DNA from: Limnobaculum parvum | GTDB lineage: Bacteria > Pseudomonadota > Gammaproteobacteria > Enterobacterales > Enterobacteriaceae | DNA length: 64,000 nucleotides | Assembly (NCBI RefSeq): GCF_003096015.2 | Contig: NZ_CP029185.2 | Span: forward strand, 3,777,772 to 3,841,771 | Direction of reading: 5' to 3' | The notes under the pieces: model-generated | The model's input: only the letters and a program-made list of their open reading frames with translations | What the model was told of the DNA's origin: nothing | Database searches by the model: none | Position numbers and translations under genes: made by a program | Part shown: positions 1 through 10,100 of the stretch, in pieces | How positions within the stretch are numbered: the first letter of the stretch is position 1 | Layout of the letters: every line of letters begins with the position of its first letter

Positions 1-448
1 TGTCGAAATTTTTGTGTAATGAACGCATTTCAGCCATTAAAAGAGAGAGTTGATAGCGCTGTTCATTACTGGCATGTATTGCAGCCAAAGCGGCAGCCTG
101 AGGCTCTAATGCCCGGCGTAATACCACAAAGTGTTGAGTGACTTCAAAAAAGTTATCTTTACTAATCCACCATGAAAGCAGATCTTTATCGAGAAAATTC
201 CAGTGATACTTAGGCATAACTCGCGTACCAATCCGCGGTCGGGCAAGCAACATGCCTTTAGCAGTAAGCATTTTTACCGCTTCTCTGATGGCGGTTCTGC
301 TAACGCTATATATTTCACAGAGTTCATTTTCACCCGGCAATATACTTTCTGCTGCAAATTCGCCAGACAAAATACGGTGTGCTAACTTTTCTGCAACCAA
401 ATAAGACAGATTTCGGTGGGCGGCCTGTTGCTGAACGCTAAATGGCAT
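1..448 (-). CDS. GntR/FadR-family transcriptional regulator (3' part outside window)
   Basis: The minus strand is open from an ATG at 446-448 to the window edge, giving about 149 residues. The N-terminal part is a winged helix: a stretch reading LPGENELCEIYSVSRTAIRE followed by RPRIGTRV is the classic GntR helix-turn-helix and wing. It continues with HWNFLDKDLLSWW and LRRALEPQAAALAA, the linker and start of an FCD effector domain, so the FadR subfamily is likely (members such as DgoR sense sugar acids). The rest of the FCD domain lies beyond the left edge, so effector and targets cannot be read. Family assignment is firm; the specific function is unknown. Confidence 0.85.
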   Translation of the reverse strand, partial: MPFSVQQQAAHRNLSYLVAEKLAHRILSGEFAAESILPGENELCEIYSVSRTAIREAVKMLTAKGMLLARPRIGTRVMPKYHWNFLDKDLLSWWISKDNFFEVTQHFVVLRRALEPQAAALAAIHASNEQRYQLSLLMAEMRSLHKNFD

Positions 449-588
449 TATGTTAAGTATCCTTTCGCAGTTATCAATGTAAACCATTTGATTTTTTTAA
501 TGATTATTTTTGTTACACAACGAGAAGCACGCTATTTTATCCGATAAAGGGCGATAAAATAATAAACATTTCACCTTATTATGATCAC

Positions 589-604
589 ACGTAATCGATA
601 ACGT
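589..604. promoter_or_regulatory. Near-palindromic 16-mer, candidate operator
   Basis: The 16-mer ACGTAATCGATAACGT differs from its own reverse complement at two positions. It lies about 140 bp upstream of the GntR-family regulator start and in an AT-rich gap. It could be an autoregulatory operator or a LacI/GntR-type site. Only symmetry and position support it. Confidence 0.3.
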
Positions 605-652
605 ATTTAAATAAGATAGGAATTATCTACTTGGATGAATCGCAGATAAAAC

Positions 653-694
653 ACCGCCCTCTATAAAACCGGAATTCAGCTAAAACAGGGCGGT
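653..694 (-). terminator. Probable rho-independent terminator of yieH
   Basis: ACCGCCCT (653-660) pairs with AGGGCGGT (687-694) across a 26-nt loop. On the minus strand the stem is followed by GTTTTATC. It begins 10 bp past the yieH stop. The long loop makes it a weaker case than the other terminators here. Confidence 0.5.
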
Positions 695-703
695 AAATCG
701 ATT

Positions 704-1372
704 TTACGACTGATAAATATCCCAGCCTTTTTCTTTCCATAACAGGGGTAATTCACTCATATTATAGAACGTAGTGACCAGAGGGTGATCGATTGGCTGA
801 TTGTGTGGATCGGCACAGTAGTAAAATACGGGAATACCGGCAGCAATACCGGCATGGGCACCTGCAACGGAGTCCTCAACTAAAATACATTTTTCCAATG
901 GGATATCGAGCTTTTCACAGGCAAATACCAATAGTGCCGGATCGGGTTTCCAACGCTGGATATCAAAAGCGCTGTATAAATGGTCACCAAAGAAATCGAT
1001 CAGCTTGGTTAGCCCTAGAGAATGCTGCATTTTACTGACTGGACCATTAGAAACGACGGCCATAGGCACAGTAATGCCTTCCAGCAGAGGACGGATCCCT
1101 TTGATAGGTTTCAGGCTCAGTTCGAACAACCGTGCCATATCCTGTCGGTACTCTTTCTCCAGTTTGTCGTCAGGCTGATCGAGACCATAGGTCTCCCTGA
1201 CTTGAGCAAACACTTTATAAAGATTGGTTCCCTTAAACTGCTTTATGCACTCTTCTGTAGAAAGTGGAATGCCATAGCTCATAAAAACGTTAGAAAAAGA
1301 TTCACAACATAAAATCTCGCTGTCTACTAAGGTGCCATCACTATCAAACAGCACGCATTCAACCGGTTGCAT
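704..1372 (-). CDS. yieH: HAD-family phosphatase YieH (6-phosphogluconate phosphatase-like)
   Basis: A 222-residue haloacid dehalogenase-like hydrolase. Motif I is DSDGT at residues 10-14 (nucleophile D10, acid/base D12), motif II is the Ser of VVSNG, motif III the Lys of QRWKPDP, and motif IV EDSVAG. The blocks SNGPVSKMQHS, DIQRWKPDPALL and YCADPHNQPI match what I recall of E. coli YieH, a cytoplasmic sugar-phosphate phosphatase reported to act on 6-phosphogluconate. It is divergent from adeP, the same partner as in E. coli, across a 255-bp gap. Length is normal for the family. Confidence 0.9.
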   Translation of the reverse strand: MQPVECVLFDSDGTLVDSEILCCESFSNVFMSYGIPLSTEECIKQFKGTNLYKVFAQVRETYGLDQPDDKLEKEYRQDMARLFELSLKPIKGIRPLLEGITVPMAVVSNGPVSKMQHSLGLTKLIDFFGDHLYSAFDIQRWKPDPALLVFACEKLDIPLEKCILVEDSVAGAHAGIAAGIPVFYYCADPHNQPIDHPLVTTFYNMSELPLLWKEKGWDIYQS

Positions 1373-1553
1373 AATTCATTCCTTCACAAGTGACCAAAGT
1401 GTTTCATGTTAGAGGACATTCTATATATTAAAACAGTGTTTCAATAAATGGTAGTTCTTTGTTTATTTTGGATTTTTTGATAATAATCATATTGTTTGTA
1501 GTACAAAACGACCCATCAGGATTGCAACCTAATGATAAAAACTTAAATAATTC

Positions 1554-1569
1554 ATGTAATCGATTGCGT
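1554..1569. promoter_or_regulatory. Candidate PurR operator upstream of adeP
   Basis: The complement of this 16-mer reads ACGCAATCGATTACAT, matching the PurR consensus ACGCAAACGTTTTCGT at 12 of 16 positions and keeping the ACGCAAxCGxTT core. It ends 58 bp before the adeP start. PurR control of the adenine permease is known in E. coli, so the match is biologically sensible. Binding is inferred. Confidence 0.6.
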
Positions 1570-1627
1570 ATTTTGGTATATGTAGCGGCTTAGTTTTTAT
1601 TACTTCATCTTCTTTCCGGATATCAAA

Positions 1628-2962
1628 ATGAACAAACCAGTTTCTGGACCTGCTAACGGGCAAGGATTACTAGAGCGCATATTTCAGTTAAATCAACATG
1701 GAACGACCATAAGAACTGAGATTGTAGCTGGCTTTACCACCTTTTTAACCATGGTTTATATCGTTTTTGTTAACCCTCAAATTTTAGGGGTTGCAGGAAT
1801 GGATACTGAAGCGGTTTTTGTTACTACCTGCTTGGTTGCCGCATTTGGTAGCATTTTTATGGGCGTTTTAGCCAATTTACCGGTTGCGCTGGCTCCGGCT
1901 ATGGGGTTAAACGCTTTTTTTGCTTTTGTGGTCGTCGGAGCAATGGGCCATTCATGGCAAGTGGCAATGGGTGCCATTTTCTGGGGTTCTTTTGGTTTTC
2001 TGTTGCTGACATTATTTCGTGTTCGTTACTGGATGATTTCCAGTATTCCGGTTAGCCTGCGGGTTGGTATTACCAGCGGTATAGGTCTGTTCATTGGTAT
2101 GATGGGGCTAAAAAATGCCGGTATTATCGTACCGAATCCAGATACGCTGGTGGCGGTTGGTAACCTGACCTCTCTGAATGTTGCATTAGGTATTTTAGGT
2201 TTCTTTATTATTGCCGTACTGGCGGCAAAAAATATTCATGCAGCTGTGCTGATCTCTATTGTAGTTACTACGGGTATTGGCTTGCTGGTGGGGGATGTAA
2301 CCTATCAGGGTATATTCTCTGCGCCACCGAGCATTGCCAGCATTGTTGGTCAGGTGGATGTAAAAGGGGCGTTAGATATCGGTTTAGCCGGAATTATCTT
2401 CTCTTTTATGCTGATTAACCTATTTGACTCTTCCGGTACACTTATTGCGGTAACCGACAAAGCAGGACTAGCCGATGAAAGCGGTAAGTTTCCACGGATG
2501 AAGCAGGCACTAATGGTTGATAGTATTACTTCTACTGCCGGTGCTTATTTAGGGACTTCGTCTATTTCAACCTACATTGAAAGTTCTTCCGGGGTTTCTG
2601 TCGGTGGCAGAACCGGGCTGACGGCAGTTGTGGTTGGTCTGTTATTCCTGTTAGTTATTTTCCTGTCGCCATTGGCGAAGATGGTTCAGCCTTATGCGGT
2701 TGCTGGTGCGCTGATTTATGTAGGGGTTTTGATGACCTCTAGCCTGTCTCGCGTGAAGTGGAATGATTTAACGGAAGCAACGCCAGCGTTTATCACTGCG
2801 GTAATGATGCCGTTTACTTTCTCCATTACCGAAGGGATTGCATTAGGTTTTATCTCTTACTGTGTGATGAAAGCAGGCGTAGGTCGCTGGAGAGAGATCA
2901 GCCCTTGCGTACTGATTGTTGCTTTACTGTTTTTGATTAAAATTATTTTTGTCGATCATTAA
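1628..2962 (+). CDS. adeP: Adenine permease AdeP (NCS2/AzgA-type purine transporter)
   Basis: A 444-residue inner-membrane protein of the AzgA-like purine permease group, expected to import adenine by proton symport. It opens with a hydrophilic N-terminus ending in TIRTEIVAGFTTFLTMVYI, and carries the hallmark segments MGLNAFFAF and LFDSSGTLIAVTDKAG, with about 12 hydrophobic stretches. Length equals E. coli AdeP (YieG). Adjacency to divergent yieH is the E. coli arrangement, and a PurR-like site lies just upstream. A strong bidirectional terminator follows 12 bp after the stop. AdeP rather than the paralogue AdeQ is inferred from the yieH neighbour. Confidence 0.9.
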   Translation: MNKPVSGPANGQGLLERIFQLNQHGTTIRTEIVAGFTTFLTMVYIVFVNPQILGVAGMDTEAVFVTTCLVAAFGSIFMGVLANLPVALAPAMGLNAFFAFVVVGAMGHSWQVAMGAIFWGSFGFLLLTLFRVRYWMISSIPVSLRVGITSGIGLFIGMMGLKNAGIIVPNPDTLVAVGNLTSLNVALGILGFFIIAVLAAKNIHAAVLISIVVTTGIGLLVGDVTYQGIFSAPPSIASIVGQVDVKGALDIGLAGIIFSFMLINLFDSSGTLIAVTDKAGLADESGKFPRMKQALMVDSITSTAGAYLGTSSISTYIESSSGVSVGGRTGLTAVVVGLLFLLVIFLSPLAKMVQPYAVAGALIYVGVLMTSSLSRVKWNDLTEATPAFITAVMMPFTFSITEGIALGFISYCVMKAGVGRWREISPCVLIVALLFLIKIIFVDH

Positions 2963-2974
2963 TCTGATGAAAAT

Positions 2975-3003
2975 AAAACCGGCCTGAATTTCAGGCCGGT
3001 TTT
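2975..3003. terminator. Bidirectional rho-independent terminator (adeP / OmpA-like gene)
   Basis: A perfect 13-bp stem (2975-2987 with 2991-3003) closes a 3-nt loop. The plus strand continues TTTTATTG and the minus strand TTTTATTTTC, so it can end both convergent transcripts: adeP (stop at 2962) and the OmpA-like gene (stop at 3026). Confidence 0.9.
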
Positions 3004-3025
3004 ATTGCTAGGGTGTTAACGGATA

Positions 3026-4009
3026 TTATTCCGCACTATCATTCGTTTGAATCAAAGCATCTACACGACGGTTTGCACGGTTACAGTAGTTGCGTTCCTG
3101 ATTTTGTAAGCTATCACAATTTACCGTTGGGTTATTGGCACCCTCACCGCTGGTAAACAGCATTGACGCTGGTACACCATAGGAAATCAGCATTTTCTTC
3201 ACGGTTTCTGCGCGTTGAACCGATAGTTTCTGGTTAAATTCCGGCGTACCTATTGGGTCTGCGTGACCAACAATATCAACTCGTTGAATTTGAGGCAGGC
3301 TATTAATGTGTTTTGCCATATTTTTCACGATATCTACACCACCGGCTTCGATATCCGACACTTTATTACCGGCAAAGTTGAACAGTACGTTGCCTAACTG
3401 AGACATACCGCCTACATATTCACAGGGTTTGACTGCCGAAGCTCGGTTAATCGTCGCGCTGCTTTTATAACCAAATAGTTGGTTTTCTGCCGTGATACGG
3501 CTGACAGACACTGGTGTTCCGTTATCTTTATCTGAATTCGTTTCAACAAAGTAGGTTTTTCCACCGTTAAGTTGAGCGATAGTTTTTGGTGCTTCTTTCC
3601 CCGTATAGTGAGGTGCATCATTCTGATAAGCTTCAATAATGTGCTTACCAGGTAGCAGACAGAATACGCTAAATTGACCTTCTCTCAATGCACCTTGAAA
3701 TTCCCGATCCACATAAATATCCGCCACGCCAATGGTGTTACTGCTGGATTTTTTCGGGTTATAAAACACGACCTGAGACAGTGAATTACCAATCTTTCCA
3801 ACAGGCAGATACTGCAAACCGGTATGCTTCATAATGACAGCGGGTCCTGGTGTTGATGCGACAGGGCCTGCTGATGACTCTACAGAATCAAACATCATGG
3901 AGTCATTATCAACTGCCGGGTTGGCCATAGCGTTAAAAGTTAATAACGCGGAAATTAAACCGATTGCTGATTTACGGCACCATGTTGAACGTTTATTTAC
4001 TTGTGACAT
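3026..4009 (-). CDS. OmpA C-terminal-domain outer-membrane/periplasmic protein next to giant adhesin
   Basis: A 327-residue exported protein. The start at 4009 is chosen because AAGGA sits 8 nt upstream of the inner ATG (MSQVNK), while an in-frame ATG six codons earlier lacks a site. A signal peptide (about residues 1-29, ending FNAMA|NPAV) precedes a beta-rich middle (about 60-180) with VVFYNP and YVDREFQGAL. The C-terminal 110 residues are an OmpA/MotB-type peptidoglycan-binding domain: VDIVGHADPIGTPEFNQKLS, then NRANRRVDALI. The gene is 102 bp downstream of the giant adhesin on the same strand, suggesting co-transcription. OmpA-domain genes beside Bap-type adhesins occur elsewhere; a role in anchoring or export of the adhesin is inference. 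Confidence 0.8.
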   Translation of the reverse strand: MSQVNKRSTWCRKSAIGLISALLTFNAMANPAVDNDSMMFDSVESSAGPVASTPGPAVIMKHTGLQYLPVGKIGNSLSQVVFYNPKKSSSNTIGVADIYVDREFQGALREGQFSVFCLLPGKHIIEAYQNDAPHYTGKEAPKTIAQLNGGKTYFVETNSDKDNGTPVSVSRITAENQLFGYKSSATINRASAVKPCEYVGGMSQLGNVLFNFAGNKVSDIEAGGVDIVKNMAKHINSLPQIQRVDIVGHADPIGTPEFNQKLSVQRAETVKKMLISYGVPASMLFTSGEGANNPTVNCDSLQNQERNYCNRANRRVDALIQTNDSAE

Positions 4010-4072
4010 TTTATTTTCCTTAAACATAACTATTTCTGAATGATTTACTTACTGAAGATTAGGCAATATTTT

Positions 4073-4104
4073 CTAAAGTGACCGTCATTTGACGGTCACT
4101 TTAG
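4073..4104. terminator. Strong hairpin between giant adhesin and OmpA-like gene
   Basis: A perfect 15-bp inverted repeat (4073-4087 with 4090-4104) with a 2-nt loop lies 8 bp past the adhesin stop. The good T-tract (TTTAGTTTTTAATT) is on the plus strand, where no gene needs it. On the minus strand only a mixed AGAAAATATT follows. It may act as a partial terminator or an mRNA-stabilising 3' hairpin rather than a full stop. Confidence 0.6.
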
Positions 4105-4111
4105 TTTTTAA

Positions 4112-7100
4112 TTACATGATGATTGGACTAACAGTATCTTCGACCAGTACTTCAATACCTGAGGTACTCATGGTCCAGACGTTGTAGTTATTACCGCCAT
4201 GTTGGTAATTGCTTTGCGACATGGTCCATTGGCCGTCACCGCTCTCTAACTGCAGGGTGCTGCCTTCTTCACCATTAACGATAATCGCTTTATCACCATT
4301 GTGGATTGCCAGTTCTTCTGAACCCAAACGCAGAACATCATCCAGAGAAACAGTCATGGTGTTATGACCATCACCCATATCGAAGATCTCTACCGAGCTC
4401 AGGTTATCTTTCAGTGCACTCAGGTTTAACAACAAGTCATGCCCTGCCAGAACCAGAGTATCAATACCTTCATCACCGGTGATAGTGGCGAAGTCAGTTG
4501 AGGCTATCTGGATAACATCGTTACCCGCTCCACCCATGACCTGATCGCCAGTACTAATGTTGTTAAAGGTATCGTTGCCCAGACCACCCATCAGAATGTC
4601 TGCATTATTGGTTCCAAATATCATGTCGTCACCGGCAGTAAACATCTGAGAGATAGACAGTAATGATTGCTGAGTTGTTGATAACAGTGAATGTGTACCT
4701 GAAGATCCACTGGTCAACGTATCATCACCCACTTCTATCTGGTTGTTAGACAACAGCGTCACCAGGTCCGTACTCACACCTTTCAGCGTTAACAGTTCTT
4801 CGAAGCCATACGCACCGCCTTTACCATCGCGGTCAATGCTGATGACGGTATCGCCACCGACCTGTTCTACTTTCAGATAATTCAGTATTCCCTGAGAGGC
4901 TGAGTCTAGCTTCATTACCCCTTCATCCATAAAGCAGGATAACGGACCAGAGTAGTTCAACACGTCGCTCAGGTTAATCAGGTCGGCATTGTTATTGGTC
5001 AGCAGGTTACCCACGGTGAAGCCATATACTGTGTCATGACCGTTACCGCCAGTGCTGTCACCGCCTTTACCTGCTTGTACTTTGTACATCAGCGTGTCAT
5101 TACCGCCGTTTGTCAGGTGGAAGGTGTCATCACCACCGCGGCCTTCAAACAGGTTGTTGGCTGCGTTATCTGTGAAGGTATCATTCTGTACAGTACCAAT
5201 TAGACCTTCGATGCTGACCAGCGTGTCATTACCTTCTCCAGTTGCAACACCAGTAGCCAGGTTGGCTGTGATAGCTGAAGCAGAACGGCTGTAGTCAACA
5301 ATATCCATACCCTCAGTTTCGCTCCAGACTTGCTGACCACTCACAACTCGGTTCCATCCGCCACCACCGGTGTAGGTATCGTCCCCGGCAGAACCGAAGA
5401 AGGTATCGTTATAACCAGTACCGATAATACCGCCAGTTCCTGTGGTGTTGTTGATTGCATCAGAGCTTTCTGCTGTCAATACGTAGGCATCGTGAGATTT
5501 ACCGGTAGTCAGACCACCCCAGTTCTCGTTAACCGTACCGTTGGTATAACCGCCAATACTGGATGTTGCGCCCACATGGTCAACGACTCCGTTGGTGATA
5601 CGCAGCATCTGCACCGAGTACACTTCATTTGGATCTAATCCGAAGAAGCTCACCAGGCCCATACTGTTGCTAGAACCAGACGCCTGCGGGTTAATCAGCT
5701 GTGTTGCTACACATTCACCGGCAGAGTTATACAACTTAACGGTGTTGCTGTAGAAAGTATTGATGCCGTTGCCGTCAACAATACGGATCTGCAGGCTGGT
5801 ACCATCCGCGGCGATATTGGTGTTTTTCACCAACAGCGTTGGCGCTGAGTTGGTGCTGGATACCACACTGGCATCGCTGCCGGAGCGATATAACACCAGG
5901 TCCATCGAGCCATCCCAATCGTAGTCCAGAGCCACTGCACCGGTAATATTGTCGAACTTGGTGGTACCCGTCAGGCTGACCGCGTTCGCACCCCAAGAAT
6001 TGCTACCGGTGTTGGTATACAGCATCGGGCTACCGTTCACACCGGAACGCTGAACTTCGATAATGTCTGTCTTACCGTCATGGTTCCAGTCCACTGCCAG
6101 CGATGTACCGCCAACCTGACTGTCACCAAACCACAGTGCTTGGGCATCTGTTGCCATCAACTTACCGGTACCATCGTTCAGATAGATACGGCTTTCATCA
6201 CTGTTTGCACCGCCTTTAGTACCACGACTCAGGAACAGATCCAGCCAGCCATCACCATTATAGTCCGCATAGGTCATGGAGATGGACAGGTTACCGTAGT
6301 CATCCGCACCATCGTTGGCAAACACGTTGGAATAATAACCGACAGTACCGAAGTTGGTTTTTCCTGTACCGGTTAACTCGTTATACAGAATACCCAGACC
6401 GCGAGATGGGTTACCTGCGTTAGTTCCCGCACCGTTGTAGTCAACATGAGCGGTAATATCTACCGTACCATTGTTGTCGATATCCACTGCGCCCACTTCA
6501 TGCATGATACTCATTGCTGCTGGCAGTGCACCGCCTGGGTGACCGTTAGCGAAACCGGATACTTTCTCGTAAGACAGCACACCCTGATCATTCTTCATGA
6601 ATGAAATGGAGTCTGACTCGGAGTCCGCCAGCACGAAGTCCAAATAACCGTCACCTTCACGGTCATAGGCAATCACGCCGCCCAAGTGGTTCAATGTTCC
6701 TTGATCTACCGCCTTCGGTGAGAAAGAACCATCAGCATTTTGCAGCCAGTAAGCAGTACGACCACCATTACCGTATGAGCTAACCTGTGACATGACATCG
6801 GTATAACCATCGCGGTTAATATCTGCAAATACTGCCGAGTTAATGTAGCGGCTGTAAGAAGCATCATCCACGTTATAGCCAGCGCCGTTAGAGGTAGACG
6901 GTTGAGCCAGATAAGTAGAATCATAGGTTTCACGGTCAGTCGCGGTATACACACGACCGGCGTTAGCGGTAGTTGAACCGGAAGTACCACGTACGCTCTG
7001 GAAGAACGACCATGTACCGTCTTGGCTGATGGTTACCGCCGCTGAGTTAAGGCCACGTCCATCAGAGTCAGTGGTTCCACCCCATGTTTGTGTAACCAGC

Positions 7101-10100
7101 AAGCTACCTTCACCGTCGGTAACCCCGACGCTGGTGCTAGCACCCATACTTGAGTGGTTACCCGCTTCATCCCACACCATAAACGCCAGGTTATGTGCTC
7201 CAGCCGGCAGTGAGGTGGTCATCGTCCAGGTGCCATCTGCATTCGCTTTAGCAAAGCCCAGTACCTGATCCAGACCTTCCTGATAGCTACCGTTGCTGTT
7301 TTCATCGCTGACCAGTGCAACAATAGTACCTGCCTCTACATTGCCGTATTGGCTGCTGTCGAAGGTGAATGAATCTTTGGTGCTAACCGTCTTGGCAATA
7401 TCCGGGGCTGCGATAAGCGCATCCGGCACTGTCAGGTCAATCACGACTTTGTAATTTTCGGCAAACGATGTGTTTTTACCTACGTTACCTGCGTTATCAA
7501 TTACCTGTAGCTTGTAGTTGTACGTGGTGTCTACTGACACTTCAGGCAACTCGTAGCTCCAGTTATTGCCGCTCATAGTGAGAGTTACCCAGGTCGCGCC
7601 GTCATCCAGCGAAATCTGAAGTTTTTCACCTGTTAACAGCGCTGCACTCAGAGTACCGCTGACGGTGACGTTATTATCACGCGTGACCATATCGGTATTG
7701 GTGACTGTTGCACTGTGACTGAAAATATCACCACTCACCAAGCCATGACTGGTATCGGTAGAGATCTTCGCTGTTGTGTTCAGACCCTCCATATCACGGC
7801 CTTCCAGTGCGATGGTTAACGCATGGTTGTCTGTGTTACCAATGTTACCGGCAGTATCCACCACGCGGGCTTTGATGGTGTAATCTCCAGCGTCCAGTTC
7901 TGTACTTTGCAGGTCAACGGTCCAGCCGGTATCGGTTAGTGTTGTTGCTTTAGTCCAAGTTTTACCATCATCCAGAGAGATTTCTACCGTCTCGTCAGAC
8001 AACAGGGCTTTATCCAGAGTACCGCTAATCAACAACGTATTATCGTTGGTAATAAAGTCAGTACTTGAGCCACCGCGGTCATCAGAAATCTCGGTAATAG
8101 TGACTTTAGCGTCTGATACAAAGGTGTCCAAAATGATAGTGTATGGCTCGCTTGGTTCGGTGATGTTACCTACCGGGTCCATTTCTACAGCGGTGAATTT
8201 ATTTTCACCCTGAGCCAGTGCCTCTGCTGGTTGCAGACTCCAGTTACCTTCTGCATCTACAGTGGTGCTACCAATCACGTGTTTATCGGTGCTGTCAGTG
8301 GTGTACACAATAATCGTGTCACCGGCAGTACCTGTACCGCTAATGGTTGGACGCGTGTCGTCAGTAGAATCACCAGATTTAACGTTACCAGTGACGATAC
8401 CGATTTGGTCATCTACGCCAGTGATAGCCAGTTTATTGGCATCTGGGGCAGTGAAGTCCATGGTCAGCACAAAGTCATCGGACGGCTGGCTGATGTTGCC
8501 CGCGGTATCGGTGGCGGTGACATGGAACGTATGTTTCCCTTCAGCCAAGGCTTCGGTGGTGAAGGTCCATTCGCCGTCATCGTTGGCGGTGGTGGTACCC
8601 AGCAGAGTCTCACCGTCATACACATTAACCGTACTGTTCTTCTCCGCGGTCCCGTTCAGGGTTGGCGTAGCGTCATCGGTAGCGCTGTTATTGTTTAAGG
8701 TGCCCTTAATTTCCCCTTCGTTGTCTTCAGCGGATTCAATGGTTGGCTTAGTTGGCGCCACGGTATCCACTGAGAAACTGAAGGCGTCAGTTGGTTCTGT
8801 CACGTTACCGGCTTTATCGGTGGCCGTCGCGGTGATGCTGTGCGCACCTTCACTCAGGTCGGTGGCTGGCGTGAAGCTCCAGTTGCCTTCGGCATCCGTT
8901 GTGGTTGAACCCAACAGTGTGCTGCCGTCATACACATTAATTGTGCTGTTAGCTTTACCTTCACCGATGATTTCCGGACGGGCATCGTCAGTAATGTCGT
9001 TAGCTTTCATTTCACCGGTGATATCGCCGACGTTATCCACCAGTTTAGTGATGGTTACGGTGGCTACACTGGTATCAATAGTGATATTGACCACAGGTGT
9101 GGCTTCACCGGTATTGCCGGCGGCATCGGTCACGGTGGTGCTGAACTGATAGTCACCGTCTGCCAAGGTGTCTGGCGTGAATGACCAGCTGCCGTCAGCG
9201 CCCGCTTTAACGGAACCCAGAACGGTCTCGCCATTGTAGACAGTCACAATACCGTTGGCTTCTGCCAGACCGCTGAAGGTCGGGGTGTTGTCATCGGTGG
9301 TGTCGCCATCGTTCAGGGCGCCAGTAACGGCCCCAACGTTGTCGGTGATCGCCAGATCGGAGGCGGCAACCGGTGCGGTCAGGTCGATATCCAGCACAAA
9401 GTCGGCGGATTTATCGCTGACGTTGCCGGCAGCATCGGTAGCGGTCACGTGGAACGTATGCTCACCTTCAGCCAGTACGTCGGTGGTGAAGGTCCATTCG
9501 CCGTCGTCGTTGGCGGTGGTGGTACCCAGCAGAGTATCCCCTTCGTACACGCTGACAGTGCTGTTCTTCTCTGCGGTGCCGTTCAGGGTCGGCGTGGTGT
9601 CATCAGTGGCGCTGTTATTGTCTAACGTGCCCTTAATGTCGCCTTCGTTGTCTTCAGCCGATTCGATAGTCGGAGCGGTTGGGGCTACGGTATCTACGGT
9701 AAAGGCGAAGGCGTCAGTTGGTTCTGTCACGTTACCGGCTTTATCGGTGGCCGTTGCGGTGATGCTGTGCGCACCTTCGCTCAGGTCAGTGGCTGGCGTG
9801 AAGCTCCAGTTGCCTTCGGCATCCGTTGTGGTTGAACCCAACAGCGTGCTGCCGTCATACACATTAATCGTGCTGTTAGCTTTACCTTCACCGATGATTT
9901 CCGGACGGGCATCGTCAGTAATGTCGTTAGCTTTCATTTCACCGGTGATATCGCCGACGTTGTCCACCAGTTTAGTGATGGTTACGGTGGCTACACTGGT
10001 ATCAATAGTGATATTGACCACAGGAGTGGCTTCACCGGTATTGCCGGCGGCATCGGTCACGGTGGTGCTGAACTGATAGTCACCGTCTGCCAAGGTGTCT

